Origin: Erythrocercus mccallii | Lineage: Eukaryota; Chordata; Aves; Passeriformes; Dicruridae | Direction of reading: 5' to 3' | Length of the DNA: 64,000 nt | Assembly: GCA_013397435.1 (NCBI GenBank) | Contig: VZRG01000168.1 | Span: 763,617 to 827,616, forward strand | Shown here: one piece after another, positions 61,552 through 64,000 of the stretch | Numbering within the stretch: position 1 is the first letter of the stretch | How the letters are laid out: each line of letters starts with the position of its first letter | Notes under the pieces: generated by a model | What the model saw: the letters and a program-made list of their open reading frames with translations, nothing else | Database searches by the model: none | What the model was told of the DNA's origin: nothing | Program-made: the position numbers and the translations under genes

Positions 61552-61757
61552 AACTGCCAAAAATTCCAGCCCCAGAAGATTCAACATCGGAAGGTGAATT
61601 CCTGAACTCATCCTCTCCAGAGACATCGCTCTCAAAACTTGACCTGGAGAGAGGAAAACCTAAAGGTGCTTGGGGGCTCCTCATCACCTGCGACCTGCTG
61701 GCCAGAGATTCTTCGGACAGACCTTTTGAGGATGGCAAAGTCTGGCTTTAGGCTTGG

Positions 61758-61763
61758 GTAAGA
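61758..61763 (+). other. Leader splice donor
   Basis: GTAAGA after 'gcttgg', between the primer-binding site and the gag start. This is the usual place for the major donor that makes spliced env message. The match to the donor consensus is strong; use is inferred. Confidence 0.5.
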
Positions 61764-61782
61764 CCGGTTAAAAATCTAGAAC

Positions 61783-64000
61783 ATGGGAGGGGCTATCTCT
61801 CAGGAACAACTTAGCGTTTTATCAGAGCCTGATATATAAAGAGCCTGATTGCTACGTATCCCATAGTGCTTTCTGAGAGGGAACTCAGGGCCCTTTTACT
61901 ATGGGTTTGTTGGACCTATCCGCATTCGGAGTCCCATTGGTTATCTGAACCGGGATTCTGGCAAGAAGTTAACAGACACTTATATCATCTAGCTACAAAG
62001 AAAGATAAAGCAGCTTTGAAACTCCTTCCCCCAGCAAGAGCGATGCTGGAGGCAATTCCCTTAAATGCAAAAAAAAGTCCGTTCCGCTCAGCAAAGCGGA
62101 CGGGAGGGTGTAGACCCTTTGGCCACCTGCCAACAGGAGGCAGGCACCGATCCTCAGGCTGCTTGCCAGCAGCAAGCAAACAGCACTCCCACCGGAGCAG
62201 GGGGAGGGAAATCACACAGCCCAACAAAGGTCCCAGGAAAGCTCAAACTCATGGTCCATCCAAGTGAATTGGAGGACTGGGACTTTGCATTCTTTGAGGC
62301 ATCATCTCCCAGGGCGATAAAGCAGGAAGAAATGCTGAGAAATCCAAATCTGCCATTCCTTCAGGGTTCCCAGAGTGAAAGCGCTGCAAAACTTTTGCAC
62401 CCCCCCATGCAGGGGCAGACAGAGCAGGCGGGGGAGGGAGCGGGGACAGCATTGGGACAGCTGGGGGATGGGGAGCACAGGAAAGGGAGGAGCGCGGGAT
62501 GCGAGGCGGGACGCGGGGCCAGGGAATCAACAGTTTCAAACTACGCGCACGGCGGTGGTGGTGCCGGTGGTGGCAGGACGCGACGAGCACGCGCTGATGA
62601 CTCAAATCGCAGAAGGCGAGACGAGGGGGGCTGTACCTCATCTCGCAGACGCAGCGCAGGCTCTAGCAGGGTAAGCGCCACCTGTATCGGGCATAAGCAT
62701 GGGCGCGGGACTGCCAGGGACAAGCCCCGGCAAAGACCTGAGCGGGGTGATGCCCAAACGTGGCCTGGGCGAGACGGGTCCCTCCCATGGGACGGGTCCC
62801 AACCGTGAGGTGGGAGGGGGCGGTCTCCCAGAGATGGGTCCCAGCCGTGAGGTGGAGGGGGTCGTGCCCTCAGGGATGGTCGAAACCCAATCAGGACAGG
62901 CGGGGGCGAGGAGTGCCCAGGCAGAGGGGCATGGCCAGGCAGAGGGCGTTCCTTTCCACACCCCAGTGAAGGCACAAGCAGAGATGGGGTGTGGTCATGG
63001 CGGAGATTCTCCTCAAGGCACCACCCTCCCGTGGCAAACAGCACACAGCCAGCCCCAGGCCGCTGGCACTGTGCGGGAACAGGTGGACATACATCCGGAA
63101 AGCAGAAAGCACCAAGACACTTGCTCACAGACTACGAGATTTTCACAAATGCTAGAAGAAGCAGTCAACAGTTTGCCAGAACCAAGAGAGAGCAGTGAAG
63201 TTTTGGCAGATGTGCCGGGGTCACCCCCAGCCCAGTGGCTCGCCAGCAGTGACCCACAGCCAGTTCAAAGGCTTGCAGTGCCACGTCCAGCCAGTGAAAC
63301 AACAGTGCTGCCTGGCGGCGGGGCAAGAACACTACAACATTATTTTCCAATTTTATATTAAGAAGCAACAAGTTTAAAGGAAAACTTTTCCATCAACAAC
63401 AGCAGCTTAGCCAGCCACAAGCAGATTTTCTGCCAGCTTCAGAAAGCCTCGAAGCTCAAGATGTTCCTGCAGAAGAGCAACAACAGGATGCCACATTGCA
63501 CATCACTGCATCAAAAGGCATTCCAGTGTGGACAATTCCAAAACCAGGGCTTCAAGCCAAGAACAATCAATTAAGATTTTGAAGGACATCATGAAACAAT
63601 TCCGTTTACAGTACATAGATACAGCCTTGGAGTTTTATCCAAATCTGCTGTCTCAACTTCCACAAATCTTTAAAAGTGGTGGTGTTTTTCCTTCAACATC
63701 TGCATCTACAAACATTCCTCCTTCAACAATTTCACAGTTACTTGCAGGATTTTCATCCTCACAAGATTTGTCTACTGCACAAGAACCTCAAATCCCTATT
63801 CCTCATCCAGGAAGGGAAGAAGTACTGAGGATGTCGGCATTTGTTGAGGATGAAGCAGGAGCATTTCAGGTATGAGAATGCCACAAATGCCAGCGAGTCC
63901 CAGAATGGGAGAGGCTGCAGCATGGCAACAAGCACAGCAATGGACTCCATTTTATAAGCAAGTACCTACGGAGTCAAAGGCACCTGAAATACTGCCATCC
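61783..64000 (+). pseudogene. gag: Retroviral gag, frame-broken, incomplete at window edge
   Basis: Gag is the structural polyprotein (matrix, linker, capsid, nucleocapsid). The likely start is ATG at 61783, giving Met-Gly-Gly-Ala-Ile-Ser, a myristoylation-type signal, but this frame stops at 61837-61839. Matrix-like sequence continues in another frame from 61833 to about 62065, with ERELRALLLW and FWQEVNRHLY. The frame changes again at an A8 run (62069-62076), and a Gln/Gly/Pro-rich linker runs to about 62540. A very GC-rich part follows, with an in-frame TAA at 62672 and an open frame 62699-63361. Then come a Gln-rich segment (63298-63579), a segment at 63528-63872, and an open stretch from 63872 to the window end, each in a different frame. 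Capsid hallmarks and zinc knuckles are not reached. At least four frame disruptions make it non-functional. Confidence 0.8.
62794..62877 (+). repeat. Two 42-bp tandem repeats inside gag
   Basis: Two adjacent 42-bp units (62794-62835 and 62836-62877) both begin GGGTCCCA and share CCGTGAGGTGG. A partial unit starting GGGTCCC precedes them at about 62776. The 42-bp length keeps the frame, giving two 14-residue units starting Gly-Pro-(Asn/Ser)-Arg-Glu-Val. Confidence 0.85.

Larger units (their letters stand above)
60906..64000 (+). mobile_element. Endogenous retrovirus, 5' part, continues beyond window
   Basis: The order is 5' LTR, primer-binding site, leader with splice donor, and gag, all in plus orientation and in proper retroviral spacing. 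The gag N-terminus has a myristoylation-type start and a matrix-like segment whose FW...V...L...DK pattern resembles class II (betaretrovirus-like) matrix domains; the class is inferred. No protease, pol or env is reached before the window ends. The copy is defective, since gag is broken by several frame changes. GC and CpG content stay high, unlike the host flank, which argues for a fairly recent insertion. The bases just outside the LTR are TGAGG; the matching target duplication would lie outside the window. Confidence 0.88.

Noticed and set aside
61240..61635. 131-codon minus-strand frame
   Set aside because: It crosses the LTR, the primer-binding site and the leader, so it has no coherent coding meaning.
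62541..63128. 195-codon minus-strand frame, proline-rich
   Set aside because: It is the antisense shadow of GC-rich gag and its tandem repeat; the Pro/His/Gly pattern comes from the repeat units.
1..64000. tRNA, rRNA, CRISPR arrays, bacterial operons or insertion sequences
   Set aside because: None was seen; all signals point to vertebrate nuclear DNA.

Overview
The window looks like AT-rich, gene-poor DNA from a bird, most likely a passerine. The evidence is CR1 LINE tails in both orientations, several LTR families familiar from neoavian and passerine genomes (recognised from memory), decayed MIR-like ancient repeats, vertebrate splice and TATA signals, and stop-riddled frames everywhere else. 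There are no bacterial, phage or plasmid features. I found no intact conserved protein-coding gene. Most open frames are short chance frames or lie inside repeats.

Layout. 1-0.75 kb: a CR1 fragment followed by an LTR-like block. 0.75-11.7 kb: mostly unique intergenic DNA with a GATATA microsatellite (4.7 kb), a CR1 tail (5.4 kb) and an LTR (7.3-7.6 kb). 11.7-13.1 kb: two different LTRs, both on the minus strand. 13.1-38 kb: long unique stretch with a possible decayed processed pseudogene (17.7-18.3 kb), a MIR-like fossil (18.6 kb) and little else. 38.0-38.5 kb: truncated ERVL-type LTR. 44.1-47.2 kb: repeat cluster (CR1 with ORF2 remnants, two CR1 tails, a solo LTR). 54.2-56.4 kb: the most puzzling unique region. 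It has a direct duplication of a TATA-containing segment about 1.96 kb apart, three phase-compatible mini-exon candidates between the copies, and a 59-residue signal-peptide-like frame behind the second TATA box.

60.9-64.0 kb: the 5' part of an endogenous retrovirus on the plus strand, running off the window. It has a 626-bp LTR with TATA box, a primer-binding site that best fits tRNA-Asn (15 of 18 by eye), a leader splice donor, and a gag region with a myristoylation-type start and a matrix-like segment. Gag is broken by several frame changes and is very GC- and CpG-rich, so the insertion looks fairly young but defective.

Limits: repeat family names rest on recognition by eye, and boundaries are approximate unless termini are stated. 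The unique intervals were scanned but could contain regulatory elements or small exons that only comparative alignment would reveal.
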